Positions 1-9,206 of a DNA stretch of 64,000 nucleotides are shown piece by piece. The stretch covers positions 38,953 to 102,952 of the forward strand of contig JAFRLH010000071.1 in assembly GCA_017431345.1 (NCBI GenBank), written 5' to 3'. The stretch's first letter is position 1. Each line of letters opens with the position of its first letter. Both the position numbers and the translations under genes were made by a program. This DNA is from Lachnospiraceae bacterium (GTDB lineage: Bacteria; Bacillota; Clostridia; Lachnospirales; Lachnospiraceae). The notes under the pieces were generated by a model. That model saw only the letters and a program-made list of their open reading frames with translations. It was not told the origin of the DNA and did no database searches.

Positions 1-411
1 GCAGAGTTCGCAGGATATGAGACGCGGCTGAAAAGAAATGCCGGGGCTGCTGCGGCCAGGGAACGGCTGAAGCTGTCTGCGTACAGGGCGGCTCTGCAGA
101 GACAGCACCCGCGGATGAAGCTGGAACAGTATAAGAAAGGTGCCGGTGACAGACACAGGGATCTTTCGGATCTCATGCACAGGAAACTGACGGAGGAGAA
201 GAACCGCACCGCACTGCTGGCGCACAGGCTGGAGGCACTGTCACCGCTCGCCCGGCTTTCCGGCGGATATGCGTTCGTGACGGATGCGGAGGGGAAGAAT
301 CTTGCGTCCGTGAAGCAGGTGAAGGAATCCGACGAAATCACGGTCACGGTGAGGGACGGCAGTATTCATGCCAGGGTCGGTGAGGTGTCGATGCGGGATG
401 TGCAGAAGTGA
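1..411 (+). CDS. xseA: Exodeoxyribonuclease VII large subunit, C-terminal part (truncated by window edge)
   Basis: The frame is open from base 1, so only the C-terminal ~136 residues are present and the gene starts outside the window. The visible part is rich in Arg, Lys, Glu and Ala, as in the helical region of XseA. It ends with the family's typical tail: LSPLARLSGGYAFV followed by a short beta-rich stretch. XseA with XseB forms exonuclease VII, which degrades single-stranded DNA to oligonucleotides in mismatch and recombination repair. The small-subunit gene follows, but 175 bases away, a wider gap than is usual for this pair. Confidence 0.9.
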   Translation, partial: AEFAGYETRLKRNAGAAAARERLKLSAYRAALQRQHPRMKLEQYKKGAGDRHRDLSDLMHRKLTEEKNRTALLAHRLEALSPLARLSGGYAFVTDAEGKNLASVKQVKESDEITVTVRDGSIHARVGEVSMRDVQK

Positions 412-471
412 CGCGCTGCCGGCAGAAGGAGGATCTGAGAAAATCTGATTGCTCTGAAGGGTCATTCAAGA

Positions 472-507
472 GTGTGTCACCCTGAGGAGCAGCGCGGCGA
501 AGGATCC
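472..507. repeat. Dispersed-repeat-like segment in the xseA-xseB gap
   Basis: The gap between xseA and xseB contains a stretch with the core CCTGAGGAGC...GCGAAGGATCC. It resembles a short intergenic repeat motif (CCTGAG...GCGAAGGATC) that I recall from many gut bacterial genomes. Only one copy is seen in this window, so calling it a repeat rests on memory, not on a count here. It may explain why this normally compact operon has a 175-base gap. Confidence 0.35.
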
Positions 508-586
508 ACCGCGGAAATATATCGGTTTTTCTGCAGCTGCCTGCACCGCTTTACAGATATCAGATGAAAGGATAAGCACTATCATC

Positions 587-790
587 ATGGAAGAAAAAAA
601 AGAAAAATTCAGCATGGAGCAGGCCTATGAGCAGCTTGACGCACTTCTCGCCGACATGGAGGAAAACGAGCATTCTCTTTCCGAAACATTTTCCATGTAC
701 GAGAAAGGCCTGAAGCTTATTAAGCGGTGCAATGATGAGATAGACCATATCGAGAAACAGCTCGTTATACTGGAAGAAGGCGCGGAGTGA
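587..790 (+). CDS. xseB: Exodeoxyribonuclease VII small subunit
   Basis: This 67-residue protein has the usual XseB length. It shows the family pattern FSMEQAYEQLDALLADME, a central SLSETFSMYEKGLKLIKRC helix and a C-terminal helix with an acidic end. It is the small partner of XseA in exonuclease VII. The ispA start lies 24 bases past its stop and the order xseA-xseB-ispA-dxs is standard in Firmicutes, which supports the call. The start is the only ATG near the family's conserved N-terminus; its upstream ribosome binding site (AAAGGA) is modest. Confidence 0.93.
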   Translation: MEEKKEKFSMEQAYEQLDALLADMEENEHSLSETFSMYEKGLKLIKRCNDEIDHIEKQLVILEEGAE

Positions 791-813
791 ACCGCACTGG
801 TCTGGAGGAATCT

Positions 814-1662
814 ATGAATATTGAGGAGATCATTAAAAAATATCTTCCTGAAGAGGAAGGCCCTGCCGGCGTGCTCGCGGAATCCATGATCTATTCCCTG
901 ATGGCCGGCGGCAAGCGCATCCGTCCTTCCCTGATGTATGATGCCTATAAAATGTTCGGCGGGACAGAGGAAGTGATCGAGCCTTTTATGGCGGCACTGG
1001 AGATGATCCACACCTATTCGCTGGTGCATGATGACCTGCCGGCAATGGATAATGACACGCTGCGGCGCGGGAAACCGACCACCTGGTCGGTCTATGGCGA
1101 AGATGTGGGCATTCTCTGCGGCGATGCGCTGCTGACGTTTGCTTTTGAAACGGCTGCGAAAGGGTTCGCTATGACTGCTTATCCGGACAGAGCCGCGAAG
1201 GCGATCGGCATTCTGGCGCAGAAAGCGGGCATTTACGGCATGTGCGGCGGGCAGACCGTGGATGTGATCAATACCGGAAAACAACTGACAGAGGATCTTC
1301 TGGAGTATATCTACAGAGACAAGACGGGAGCGCTTCTGGCAGCCTCGCTGATGATCGGCGGCGCGCTTGCCGGCTCGGAGGATATCGATAAACTGGAAGA
1401 GACCGGCTATATCCTCGGAAGGGCTTTTCAGATCCAGGATGATATCCTCGATATTACGAGCACGGAAGAGGAACTCGGCAAACCGATCGGCAGCGACGAG
1501 AGGAACAACAAGGTGACCTACGTGACGCTTCATGGGCTTTCCGGCGCAAAGGAAGAAGTCCATGCGCTGACGGAACGGGTGAAGACATTGATCGGGCAGA
1601 TGCCCGGAGAGAAGGATACTCTCCTGGCGCTTGTTGACAAACTGGAAAAACGCACTTACTGA
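814..1662 (+). CDS. ispA: Polyprenyl (farnesyl/geranylgeranyl) diphosphate synthase
   Basis: A 282-residue trans-isoprenyl diphosphate synthase. The first Asp-rich motif is DDLPAMDND (near residue 80), followed by RRGKPT; the second is QDDILD (near residue 218). Both bind magnesium-diphosphate. GGKRIRP near residue 40 binds isopentenyl diphosphate. It condenses IPP with allylic diphosphates to supply undecaprenyl and quinone-type precursors. The ATG at 814 follows a GGAGG and is preferred over the GTG at 787, which overlaps the xseB stop. The downstream dxs gene supplies the MEP pathway feeding this enzyme. Confidence 0.95.
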   Translation: MNIEEIIKKYLPEEEGPAGVLAESMIYSLMAGGKRIRPSLMYDAYKMFGGTEEVIEPFMAALEMIHTYSLVHDDLPAMDNDTLRRGKPTTWSVYGEDVGILCGDALLTFAFETAAKGFAMTAYPDRAAKAIGILAQKAGIYGMCGGQTVDVINTGKQLTEDLLEYIYRDKTGALLAASLMIGGALAGSEDIDKLEETGYILGRAFQIQDDILDITSTEEELGKPIGSDERNNKVTYVTLHGLSGAKEEVHALTERVKTLIGQMPGEKDTLLALVDKLEKRTY

Positions 1663-1718
1663 ATCCCCTGCAGACAGCATTTCCCGAACTCTGTCCTGAG
1701 TTCAGATGAGGTTTTATT

Positions 1719-3602
1719 ATGGTACTTGAACGCATAAACAAAGCAGGAGATATCAAAGATATCGAACCGAAAGAATATGGCCTTCTGGCACAGGAGATCA
1801 GGGAGAAGATCCTTGACGTGGTCAGCAGGAACGGCGGACATCTGGCATCGAGTCTCGGCGTTGTGGAACTGACGATGGCGCTTCACCTGACCTTCGACAT
1901 CCCGACCGATAAGCTGATCTGGGACGTGGGACACCAGTCTTATACGCATAAGCTGCTGACCGGCCGTTCCGGTGAATTTGAGACGCTCCGGACATTCGGC
2001 GGCATAAGCGGTTTTCCGAGAACGAGTGAAAGCGACTGCGATCCTTTTGATACAGGACACAGTTCGACATCGATCTCTGCAGGACTGGGCTTTGCGTATG
2101 CCAGAGATGCAAAGGGAGAAGATTACAAAGTGATCTCTGTGATCGGAGACGGTGCACTTACGGGCGGCATGGCCATAGAAGCGCTGAACAACGCTTCGCG
2201 GCTGAAGAGCAATTTTATCATTGTCCTCAATGACAACAACATGTCGATCGCGGAAAATGTGGGAGGCATTTCCACGGCACTCGGGAAGCTTCGGACTGCC
2301 CCCCGGTACAATGCACTGAAAGAAAACGTGAAGGATTCGTTTTCCCAGATCCCGAAGATCGGAAACGGGCTTGTTTCCAGGATCAGCCGGACCAAGAACA
2401 GTATCAAGCAGCTGGTCATTCCGGGAATGATCTTTGAAGATATGGACATCACCTATCTGGGACCTGTCGACGGCTATGATATCGAGGCGATGCGCAGGAC
2501 GTTCGAGGAAGCCTCGCGGCTTAACCGCGCCGTTCTCGTTCATGTGATCACGAAGAAAGGCAAGGGTTATGAACCGGCGGAAAAGAATCCGGAGCGCTTC
2601 CACGGCGTCGGCGCGTTCGATCTGGCGACCGGGAACAGTCTGAAGAAGAAGGAAAAGCCTGACTGGACGGATGTTTTCTCGCATACCTTCCTGCAGATGA
2701 TGGATAAGGATCCGGCTGTCACTGCCATTACAGCAGCCATGCCGGAGGGGACCGGCCTCAGCAAGGTGAAAAACAAATATCCCGACCGCGTATTTGATGT
2801 CGGCATAGCGGAACAGCACGCAGTTACATTCGCCGCCGGTCTGGCTGCGGGCGGGCTGAAGCCTTATTTCTGCGTCTATTCCTCGTTCCTGCAGAGAGGT
2901 TTTGACCAGATCATTCATGATGTATGTCTTGCTTCGCTGGACGTGAAATTCTGTATTGACAGAGCCGGGCTCGTCGGCAATGACGGCGATACGCACCAGG
3001 GCATCTTCGATCTTTCCTTCCTGTCCATGATCCCGAACATGACGGTCATGGCGCCGAAGAACAGATGGGAGCTGGCAGACATGCTGAAATACAGCCGCAC
3101 GTTCGGAGGCCCGCTGGCGATCCGGTATGCAAGGGGACAGGCGTCGGAAGCTTTTCAGAATAATCGGGCGCCGATCGAATACGGCCGGGCGGAATGGCTG
3201 GTCAGAGGAGCGGATGTCGCGCTGCTTGCCGTCGGCACCATGGTGCCGGTCGCGGGCGAAGCCGCGGAACTTCTGAAAAAAGAAGGGATCCGGGCCTCTG
3301 TGATCAATGCCCGGTTCGTCTCGCCGGTCGATGCGGATGTCCTGCGGGAAGCCGCCCACAATCACAGGATCCTCTTTACGCTGGAAGAAAATGTAAAGAG
3401 CGGGGGATTCGGAGAACATGTGGCGAGGAAGATCGCCGAAGAGGGGATCGGACTGAAAGTGAAGATCCTGTCTGTGCCGGACGGTTTCGTCCAGCACGGC
3501 AGCGTGAACGAACTCAGGACCATGCTGGGACTGGATGCGGAGGGTGTCTGCAAAAGCGTGCTCTCCGTGATGAAAGGCGCGGGCTATGAAAGAAAGGCTT
3601 GA
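1719..3602 (+). CDS. dxs: 1-deoxy-D-xylulose-5-phosphate synthase
   Basis: At 627 residues this is full length for DXS. The ThDP motif is GDGALTGGMAIEALNN (near residue 145). An HSSTS motif near residue 115 and DRAGLVGNDGDTHQG near residue 410 are characteristic of DXS. It condenses pyruvate with glyceraldehyde 3-phosphate, giving 1-deoxy-D-xylulose 5-phosphate, the first step of the MEP isoprenoid pathway and a precursor of thiamine and pyridoxal. Its 3' end overlaps tlyA by 17 bases, so the two are probably translationally coupled. Its presence implies that isoprenoids are made by MEP, not mevalonate. Confidence 0.96.
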   Translation: MVLERINKAGDIKDIEPKEYGLLAQEIREKILDVVSRNGGHLASSLGVVELTMALHLTFDIPTDKLIWDVGHQSYTHKLLTGRSGEFETLRTFGGISGFPRTSESDCDPFDTGHSSTSISAGLGFAYARDAKGEDYKVISVIGDGALTGGMAIEALNNASRLKSNFIIVLNDNNMSIAENVGGISTALGKLRTAPRYNALKENVKDSFSQIPKIGNGLVSRISRTKNSIKQLVIPGMIFEDMDITYLGPVDGYDIEAMRRTFEEASRLNRAVLVHVITKKGKGYEPAEKNPERFHGVGAFDLATGNSLKKKEKPDWTDVFSHTFLQMMDKDPAVTAITAAMPEGTGLSKVKNKYPDRVFDVGIAEQHAVTFAAGLAAGGLKPYFCVYSSFLQRGFDQIIHDVCLASLDVKFCIDRAGLVGNDGDTHQGIFDLSFLSMIPNMTVMAPKNRWELADMLKYSRTFGGPLAIRYARGQASEAFQNNRAPIEYGRAEWLVRGADVALLAVGTMVPVAGEAAELLKKEGIRASVINARFVSPVDADVLREAAHNHRILFTLEENVKSGGFGEHVARKIAEEGIGLKVKILSVPDGFVQHGSVNELRTMLGLDAEGVCKSVLSVMKGAGYERKA

Positions 3603-4395
3603 TAAACTGGTCCTGGCTGCCGGGCTTGCCGATACCAGGGAGAAGGCCAGGACCATGATCATGGAAGGGCTGATCCTGGTCAACGGTCAGCGGGAAGACA
3701 AGCCGGGGAGCATGTTCAAAGAGGACGTGCTGATCACAGCGAAGGAAGGCGGCCTGAAATACGTGAGCCGCGGCGGCCTGAAGCTTGAAAAAGCGATGAA
3801 GGAATTCGGGCTCGACCTGACAGGAATGACATGCATGGATGTAGGCGCATCCACCGGCGGCTTTACGGACTGCATGCTGCAGAACGGCGCGCGGAAAGTC
3901 TACGCTGTGGATGTCGGATACGGTCAGTTCGCGTGGAAACTCCGGCAGGATGAACGGGTCGTATGTCTCGAAAAGACGAATATCCGTTACGCGGATAAAA
4001 CAATCATCCCGGAAGAAATTGATTTCACTTCGATCGATGTATCCTTCATTTCCCTGACGCTGGTCCTGACGCCGGTGAAGGCGCTGCTGGCGGATCAGGC
4101 TTCGCTGGTATGTCTGATCAAGCCGCAGTTCGAAGCCGGCAGGGAAAAAGTAGGAAAGAAAGGCGTCGTCAGGGATCCGGCTGTACATGAAGAAGTCATT
4201 CTGAAAGTCATCGAACATGCAAAAGAGCTCGGATTTTTTGTCCGGGGGCTGACTTTTTCTCCTGTCAAAGGGCCGGAAGGAAATATTGAATATCTGCTTT
4301 ATATCTCGAATCAGCCGGGAGAAGAAAGGGAGACAGATGCTTCCGCTGTCGTTGCGGCAGCCCATGAAGCGCTGGATCACGGGGGACAGAAATGA
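3586..4395 (+). CDS. tlyA: TlyA family rRNA (ribose-2'-O)-methyltransferase
   Basis: A 269-residue protein with an N-terminal S4 RNA-binding domain (residues 1-60, start MKERLDKLVLAAGLADTREK) and a FtsJ-like SAM-dependent methyltransferase domain. The SAM motif is DVGASTGGFTDCMLQ near residue 85. TlyA proteins 2'-O-methylate rRNA; many databases label them hemolysin A, which describes the family poorly. It overlaps dxs upstream and nadK downstream by 4 bases, as in other Clostridia. Confidence 0.92.
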   Translation: MKERLDKLVLAAGLADTREKARTMIMEGLILVNGQREDKPGSMFKEDVLITAKEGGLKYVSRGGLKLEKAMKEFGLDLTGMTCMDVGASTGGFTDCMLQNGARKVYAVDVGYGQFAWKLRQDERVVCLEKTNIRYADKTIIPEEIDFTSIDVSFISLTLVLTPVKALLADQASLVCLIKPQFEAGREKVGKKGVVRDPAVHEEVILKVIEHAKELGFFVRGLTFSPVKGPEGNIEYLLYISNQPGEERETDASAVVAAAHEALDHGGQK

Positions 4396-5228
4396 AGAAG
4401 TTTTATGTTATCAATAATGAAACAAAGGATCCGTGCCGGAGGACGGCCGGCAGAATAAGCGACTATCTTATGAAACGGCACGCATCCTGTATCGTGCAGG
4501 AAACGGTCGGGATCTATGACGATATCCCGGATGACGCGGACTGCGTGATCGTGCTCGGAGGCGATGGAACGCTTCTGCGCGCTTCCAGGAACCTGGTGGA
4601 CAAGAACATCCCTTTTATCGGCATCAATCTCGGGACGCTCGGTTATCTCACCGAGGGAGACAGGAATAATGTGCCGGAGATCCTTGAGCGTCTGCTTGCG
4701 GGCGAATACATTATCGAAGAACGGATGATGCTGAGAGGGCGTGTCTTCTCGCCGGACGGAACGCTCACCCATGAAGACGTGGCGCTTAACGACCTGACCG
4801 CGAACAGGAGCAGATCCCTGAGAGTATTCAGCTTCAAGCTTTATGTGAACGGTGAATTCCTTTATATGTATACTGCGGACGGCATCATTATCTCTACGCC
4901 GACCGGTTCAACGGCCTACAATCTTTCCTGCGGCGGCCCGATCGTGGAGCCGACAGCGAAGCTGTTCCTGGTGACGCCGATCGCCCCGCATTCGCTTAAC
5001 AACCGCAGCCTGATCCTGTCCTCCACGGATACCATTGAGCTGGAGATCCTCGGAAATGAGAAGGATGTGGGATCGGATACGAAGTATGTGGCGTATTTCG
5101 ACGGCGATTCAGAGGCTGAACTGGTGCCGGGGAGCCGGGTGGAGATCAGGCGCGCGGACCAGGTGACGAAGATCGTGAAACTCTCGACCCAGAGCTTCCT
5201 GGAGACGCTGAGAACAAAGATGTCATGA
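4392..5228 (+). CDS. nadK: NAD(+) kinase
   Basis: A 278-residue ATP-NAD kinase. The GGDGT motif is in VLGGDGTLLRASR near residue 55, and the conserved SPTGSTAYNLSCGGPIV near residue 170 builds the NAD site. It phosphorylates NAD to NADP and is the only source of NADP. It overlaps tlyA by 4 bases. In many Clostridia argR follows nadK; here recN follows directly after 28 bases. Confidence 0.95.
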   Translation: MKKFYVINNETKDPCRRTAGRISDYLMKRHASCIVQETVGIYDDIPDDADCVIVLGGDGTLLRASRNLVDKNIPFIGINLGTLGYLTEGDRNNVPEILERLLAGEYIIEERMMLRGRVFSPDGTLTHEDVALNDLTANRSRSLRVFSFKLYVNGEFLYMYTADGIIISTPTGSTAYNLSCGGPIVEPTAKLFLVTPIAPHSLNNRSLILSSTDTIELEILGNEKDVGSDTKYVAYFDGDSEAELVPGSRVEIRRADQVTKIVKLSTQSFLETLRTKMS

Positions 5229-5256
5229 TACAAGGGGATCGGAAGAAAGGAAGTCT

Positions 5257-6939
5257 ATGCTTCTTAATCTGCATGTAAAAAATTTTGCGCTGATCGAAGA
5301 GGCGGATCTGGATCTGGGATCCGGCCTGAATGTCCTGACCGGTGAGACCGGTGCCGGCAAGTCTCTTCTGATCGACGCGGTCGGCGCTGCCCTCGGCGGA
5401 CGATGCGGCAGCGACGTGATCAGACACGGAGCTCCCTTTGCCTATACGGAGCTCGTTTTTGAAGTGTCGGAAGAAGAGAAAAAGGAACAGCTCCATGCCA
5501 TGGATATCAGTACGGAATATGACTGCATCGTCATTTCCAGGAAGATCCTCCCCGGCAGGAGTGTGCATAAGATCAATGATGAGACAGTAACGTCGCAGAA
5601 GGTGCGGGCTGTAACAGCGCTCCTTCTCGACATGCACGGCCAGCATGAGCATCAGTCACTGATCAGAAAAGAAAAACAGCTGGATATCCTGGACCAGTTC
5701 GGCGGAGCGGAGATCGAGCGTGCGAAGGAACACATGGCAAAAGCATATTCCGCTTACATGAACGCCAGAAAATATCTCGAAAGCCTTACGATGGATCCGG
5801 AAGAACGCAGGCGCGAACTGGATTTCCTGTCGTATGAGATCTCGGAAATCGAAGAAGCCGGGATGAAGGAAGGAGAACTGGAGGAGCTTGAACGGAAGTT
5901 CCGCAGGATGAACAATGCCAGAAGGATCGGTGAAAGCCTGGCGGAAGCGGAGAACTGCCTGACGTCCGGGGAACCTTCCGCGGAAGAACTGCTTTCCCAT
6001 GCCTCCAAATGCATCGCCGGCATTGCTTCCATGGATGAAGGTGCGGAACCGCTTATGGAGATCCTGGCGCAGACAGAAGATCTGCTCTCGGAAGCGGTCC
6101 GGGAACTGTATTCCTATAAGGAAGAACTTACCTTTGATCCGGAGGAGTTCCGCGAGACGGAGGAACGCCTTGACGAACTGCACCGTATCCACAGCAAATA
6201 CGGCAGCAGTTATGAGGATGTCATGACTGCACTCGCAGACAGAAAACAGAGAGAAGAAGAGCTTCTTGCTGCGGAGGACAGGAAAAAGGAGGCAGAAACT
6301 GCGTTTGCAGAGCAGGAGAAGGTGCTTAAGCGCTGCGCGGAAGAACTCACCCTGCTGAGAAAACGGCAGATCCCGATGCTGTCGGAAAGACTTGCCTCCG
6401 CGATCCGGGAGCTCAATTTCCCTTATGTGGAGCTCTTTATCCGGCAGGAACTGAAGAATGCGCCGGCCCGCGACGGGCAGGATGCGGTCGAGTTCCTGAT
6501 CTCCTTAAATGAAGGCGAGGAGGAAAAACCGCTTGCGTCGGTGGCTTCCGGCGGTGAGCTGTCCCGGATCATGCTTGCGATCAAAGCGGTGCTGGCCGAT
6601 AAAGACGAGATCCCCACACTGATTTTCGATGAGATCGATACCGGGATCAGCGGGCGGACCGCCCAGAAAGTATCAGAAAAGCTGTCGGAGATCGGCAGAT
6701 TCAGGCAGGTCATCTGCATTTCCCATCTGCCGCAGATCGCCGCGATGGCAGACCATCACTATCTGATCGAGAAGCGCAGTGCTGCCGGCAGTACGAGCAC
6801 ACAGATCAGGGCGCTCAATGACAAGGAAACGGTTGAGGAACTGGCAAGGCTGCTTGGCGGATCAGAGATCACGGAGACGGTCTATCAGAACGCGCACGAG
6901 ATGAAACTGTTGGCAGGAAAGAAGAAACATTCCCGATGA
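5257..6939 (+). CDS. recN: DNA repair protein RecN
   Basis: A 560-residue SMC-like ATPase. Walker A is GETGAGKS near residue 30; the ABC signature ASGGELSRIMLAIK and Walker B LIFDEIDTGISG lie near residues 430-465. The middle is a long charged coiled coil, as in RecN. It acts in double-strand break repair. The ATG follows a GGAAGAAAGGAAG-type ribosome binding site. The gene ends the xseA-recN block; spoIVB and spo0A, which often follow recN in spore formers, are not next to it. Confidence 0.95.
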   Translation: MLLNLHVKNFALIEEADLDLGSGLNVLTGETGAGKSLLIDAVGAALGGRCGSDVIRHGAPFAYTELVFEVSEEEKKEQLHAMDISTEYDCIVISRKILPGRSVHKINDETVTSQKVRAVTALLLDMHGQHEHQSLIRKEKQLDILDQFGGAEIERAKEHMAKAYSAYMNARKYLESLTMDPEERRRELDFLSYEISEIEEAGMKEGELEELERKFRRMNNARRIGESLAEAENCLTSGEPSAEELLSHASKCIAGIASMDEGAEPLMEILAQTEDLLSEAVRELYSYKEELTFDPEEFRETEERLDELHRIHSKYGSSYEDVMTALADRKQREEELLAAEDRKKEAETAFAEQEKVLKRCAEELTLLRKRQIPMLSERLASAIRELNFPYVELFIRQELKNAPARDGQDAVEFLISLNEGEEEKPLASVASGGELSRIMLAIKAVLADKDEIPTLIFDEIDTGISGRTAQKVSEKLSEIGRFRQVICISHLPQIAAMADHHYLIEKRSAAGSTSTQIRALNDKETVEELARLLGGSEITETVYQNAHEMKLLAGKKKHSR

Positions 6940-6992
6940 TCCGGCAGGGAAAAACGGATGATAAGAGTATCCTATAAGTTCATCAGGATTCC

Positions 6993-7025
6993 TTGAATAA
7001 GCCCTCCTTTTGTGGTATCTTATTC
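6993..7025 (+). promoter_or_regulatory. Promoter with overlapping dyad upstream of uraA-upp
   Basis: A -35 TTGAAT (6993-6998) and a -10 TATCTT (7016-7021) are 17 bases apart. The inverted repeat GAATAAG (6995-7001) / CTTATTC (7019-7025) overlaps both boxes. It could be an operator or an RNA hairpin near the transcript start. No regulator is assigned. Confidence 0.5.
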
Positions 7026-7092
7026 AGGATGAAGTTAACAAATGCAATGGCGATGACGGATAATGTCATTGCCAAAAGAAGGAGAAAAGACA

Positions 7093-8484
7093 ATGAATGA
7101 AAACGGCAACATCAGGGATGCCAGGAGCCTGGGCATGCCAAAGATGCTTCTGCTGGGACTGCAGCATATGTTCGCCATGTTCGGCGCCACGATCCTTGTT
7201 CCGATCCTGGTAAACGGATATTTCCACGGAGAAGGACTTTCCATCCAGGTCACCCTGTTATTTGCCGGTTTGGGCACACTGTTCTTCCACCTTTGTTCGC
7301 GTTTTAAGGTTCCCGCGTTTTTGGGATCCTCCTTCGCGTTCCTCGGCGGATTCGCTACAGTCGCAGAGCTTAAGACCGGCATTTTTGCGGATATGACCTA
7401 TGGCGAGAAGCTTCCCTATGCCTGCGGCGGCATTGTTGTTGCCGGTCTGTCCTATCTGATCCTTGCGCTGCTGATCAAAGTGGTCGGCGTGCATAAAGTC
7501 ATGCGTTTCCTGCCGCCTGTCGTGACCGGCCCGATCATCATGTGCATCGGCCTGAGCCTGGCGCCTTCGGCGGTCTCGAACTGCGAGACCTGCTGGCCGC
7601 TGGCGCTGATCGCTCTTTGCACGGTCGTTATTTTCAATATCTGGGGCAAGGGAATGTGGAAGATCATCCCGATCCTGATGGGCGTGGTCATTTCCTATAT
7701 CTGTGCGATCGTTTTCAATGCCATGGGAATGACGGCTGCGGACGGAAGCCCGCTGCTTGATTTCGCAAGCGTTGCTTCCGCAAAGTTTGTCGGCCTGCCG
7801 CCGCTTCAGATCTGCAAATTCGATCTGACGGCCATCCTTGTTATGGCGCCGATCGCACTTGCCACCATGATGGAGCATATCGGAGACGTTTCCGCAATTT
7901 CCGCGACAGTCGGAGAGAACTTCCTGGAAGATCCCGGACTCCACAGGACCATCATCGGCGACGGCCTTGCGACCGCCATGTCCGCTTTCTTCGGCGGCCC
8001 TGCGAATACGACTTACGGGGAGAACACCGGCGTTCTGGAACTCTCCCATGTACATGATCCCAGGGTCATCCGCATTGCAGCCTACTTTGCCATCTTCTTC
8101 AGTTTTATTCCGAAGATGGCCGGCATCATCGGCACCCTGCCTTCCGCGATCATCGGCGGTATCAGCTTTGTTCTGTACGGCATGATCTCCGCGATCGGCG
8201 TGAGAAACGTTGTTGAGAACCAGGTAGACTTCAAGAAGTCCAGGAACCTGATCATCGCAGCTGTCATCCTGGTCTGCGGACTCGGGTTCGCGAACGGCCT
8301 TACGTTCACCATCGGCGGAGCGAATATCACCCTGACCGGTCTGGCGCTGGCCGCGATCTTCGGCATCCTGATGAATGCGGTCCTGCCCGGCAATGATTAT
8401 GAATTCGGAAAGAATCCTATAGGCGATATCCACCGCGGTATCGGCATCAATACATATCCTGAGAAGAAAGAAGGTAAAGAATAA
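7093..8484 (+). CDS. uraA: Uracil permease / nucleobase:cation symporter-2 family
   Basis: A 463-residue, very hydrophobic protein of the NCS2 (UraA/PurP) family with many predicted membrane helices. It shows [18 protein letters not shown] at the N-terminus and the conserved [11 protein letters not shown] segment that binds substrate. It imports uracil with protons across the cytoplasmic membrane. The ATG at 7093 follows AAGGAG; the ATG ten codons upstream lacks a good site. The stop overlaps the start of upp by one base (TAATG), so uptake and salvage are co-expressed. Confidence 0.9.
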   Translation: MNENGNIRDARSLGMPKMLLLGLQHMFAMFGATILVPILVNGYFHGEGLSIQVTLLFAGLGTLFFHLCSRFKVPAFLGSSFAFLGGFATVAELKTGIFADMTYGEKLPYACGGIVVAGLSYLILALLIKVVGVHKVMRFLPPVVTGPIIMCIGLSLAPSAVSNCETCWPLALIALCTVVIFNIWGKGMWKIIPILMGVVISYICAIVFNAMGMTAADGSPLLDFASVASAKFVGLPPLQICKFDLTAILVMAPIALATMMEHIGDVSAISATVGENFLEDPGLHRTIIGDGLATAMSAFFGGPANTTYGENTGVLELSHVHDPRVIRIAAYFAIFFSFIPKMAGIIGTLPSAIIGGISFVLYGMISAIGVRNVVENQVDFKKSRNLIIAAVILVCGLGFANGLTFTIGGANITLTGLALAAIFGILMNAVLPGNDYEFGKNPIGDIHRGIGINTYPEKKEGKE

Positions 8485-9119
8485 TGTATCTTGACAATGT
8501 AAGTATCCTTGATCATCCGCTTCTTCAGCACAAGATCTCCCTCTTAAGAGACAAGAACACCGGTACGAATGAATTCCGCGCCATGGTCAGCGAGATCGCA
8601 ATGCTCATGGGATTTGTAGCCTTAAGTGATCTTCCGACAAAGGAAGTTGAGATCGAAACACCGATCGAGAAATGCATGACGCCTGTTATCGCAGGAAGAA
8701 AGCTTGCCGTGGTGCCGATCCTGCGTGCGGGTCTCGGCATGGTGGACGGTATCCTGAAGCTCGTTCCTTCGGCAAAAGTCGGTCATATCGGTCTTTACAG
8801 GGATGAAGAGACCCATGAGCCGCATGAATATTACTGCAAACTGCCGAACCCGATCGAAGAGAGAACGATCGTGGTAACGGACCCCATGCTTGCTACAGGC
8901 GGATCCGCTGTATCCGCTGTGGATTTCATCAAGCAGCACGGCGGAAAGAAGATCAAATTCCTGTGCATCATTGCCGCGCCGGAAGGCCTGAAGAGACTTC
9001 ACGAGGCGCATCCGGATGTGCAGATCTACGTCGGTCATCTGGACCGCGAACTGAACGAGAACGCCTACATCTGCCCCGGACTGGGAGATGCGGGAGACAG
9101 GATCTTCGGAACAAAATAA
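8484..9119 (+). CDS. upp: Uracil phosphoribosyltransferase
   Basis: A 211-residue enzyme of normal length. The PRPP-binding loop is [10 protein letters not shown] near residue 133, and the C-terminal [15 protein letters not shown] is the uracil-binding end conserved in Upp. It makes UMP from uracil and PRPP. The one-base overlap with the uracil permease gene indicates a salvage operon, closed by the strong terminator at 9122-9161. Confidence 0.97.
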   Translation: MYLDNVSILDHPLLQHKISLLRDKNTGTNEFRAMVSEIAMLMGFVALSDLPTKEVEIETPIEKCMTPVIAGRKLAVVPILRAGLGMVDGILKLVPSAKVGHIGLYRDEETHEPHEYYCKLPNPIEERTIVVTDPMLATGGSAVSAVDFIKQHGGKKIKFLCIIAAPEGLKRLHEAHPDVQIYVGHLDRELNENAYICPGLGDAGDRIFGTK

Positions 9120-9121
9120 AA

Positions 9122-9161
9122 GGAATCAAAAAAGCCGCCGCTTGGCGGCTTTTTTGATTCC
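9122..9161. terminator. Bidirectional rho-independent terminator (upp / trpS)
   Basis: A perfect 18-bp stem runs from 9122-9139 to 9144-9161 with a GCTT loop. It has A-runs on one side and T-runs on the other, so it can stop both upp and the convergent trpS. Confidence 0.92.
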
Positions 9162-9206
9162 TTTTTTCAGAGCCGGGAACAGGAGAATCATCCCCAAGCT
9201 TCTTTT

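Noticed and set aside
1656-3683. Long frame antisense to dxs, and similar long antisense frames over rpoB and rpoC
   Set aside because: They lie opposite clear conserved genes, are rich in His, Arg and Cys, and arise from codon bias of the real genes.
6940-7092. Purine riboswitch or PyrR attenuator before uraA
   Set aside because: No riboswitch core or terminator/antiterminator pair was found; only a promoter-overlapping dyad.
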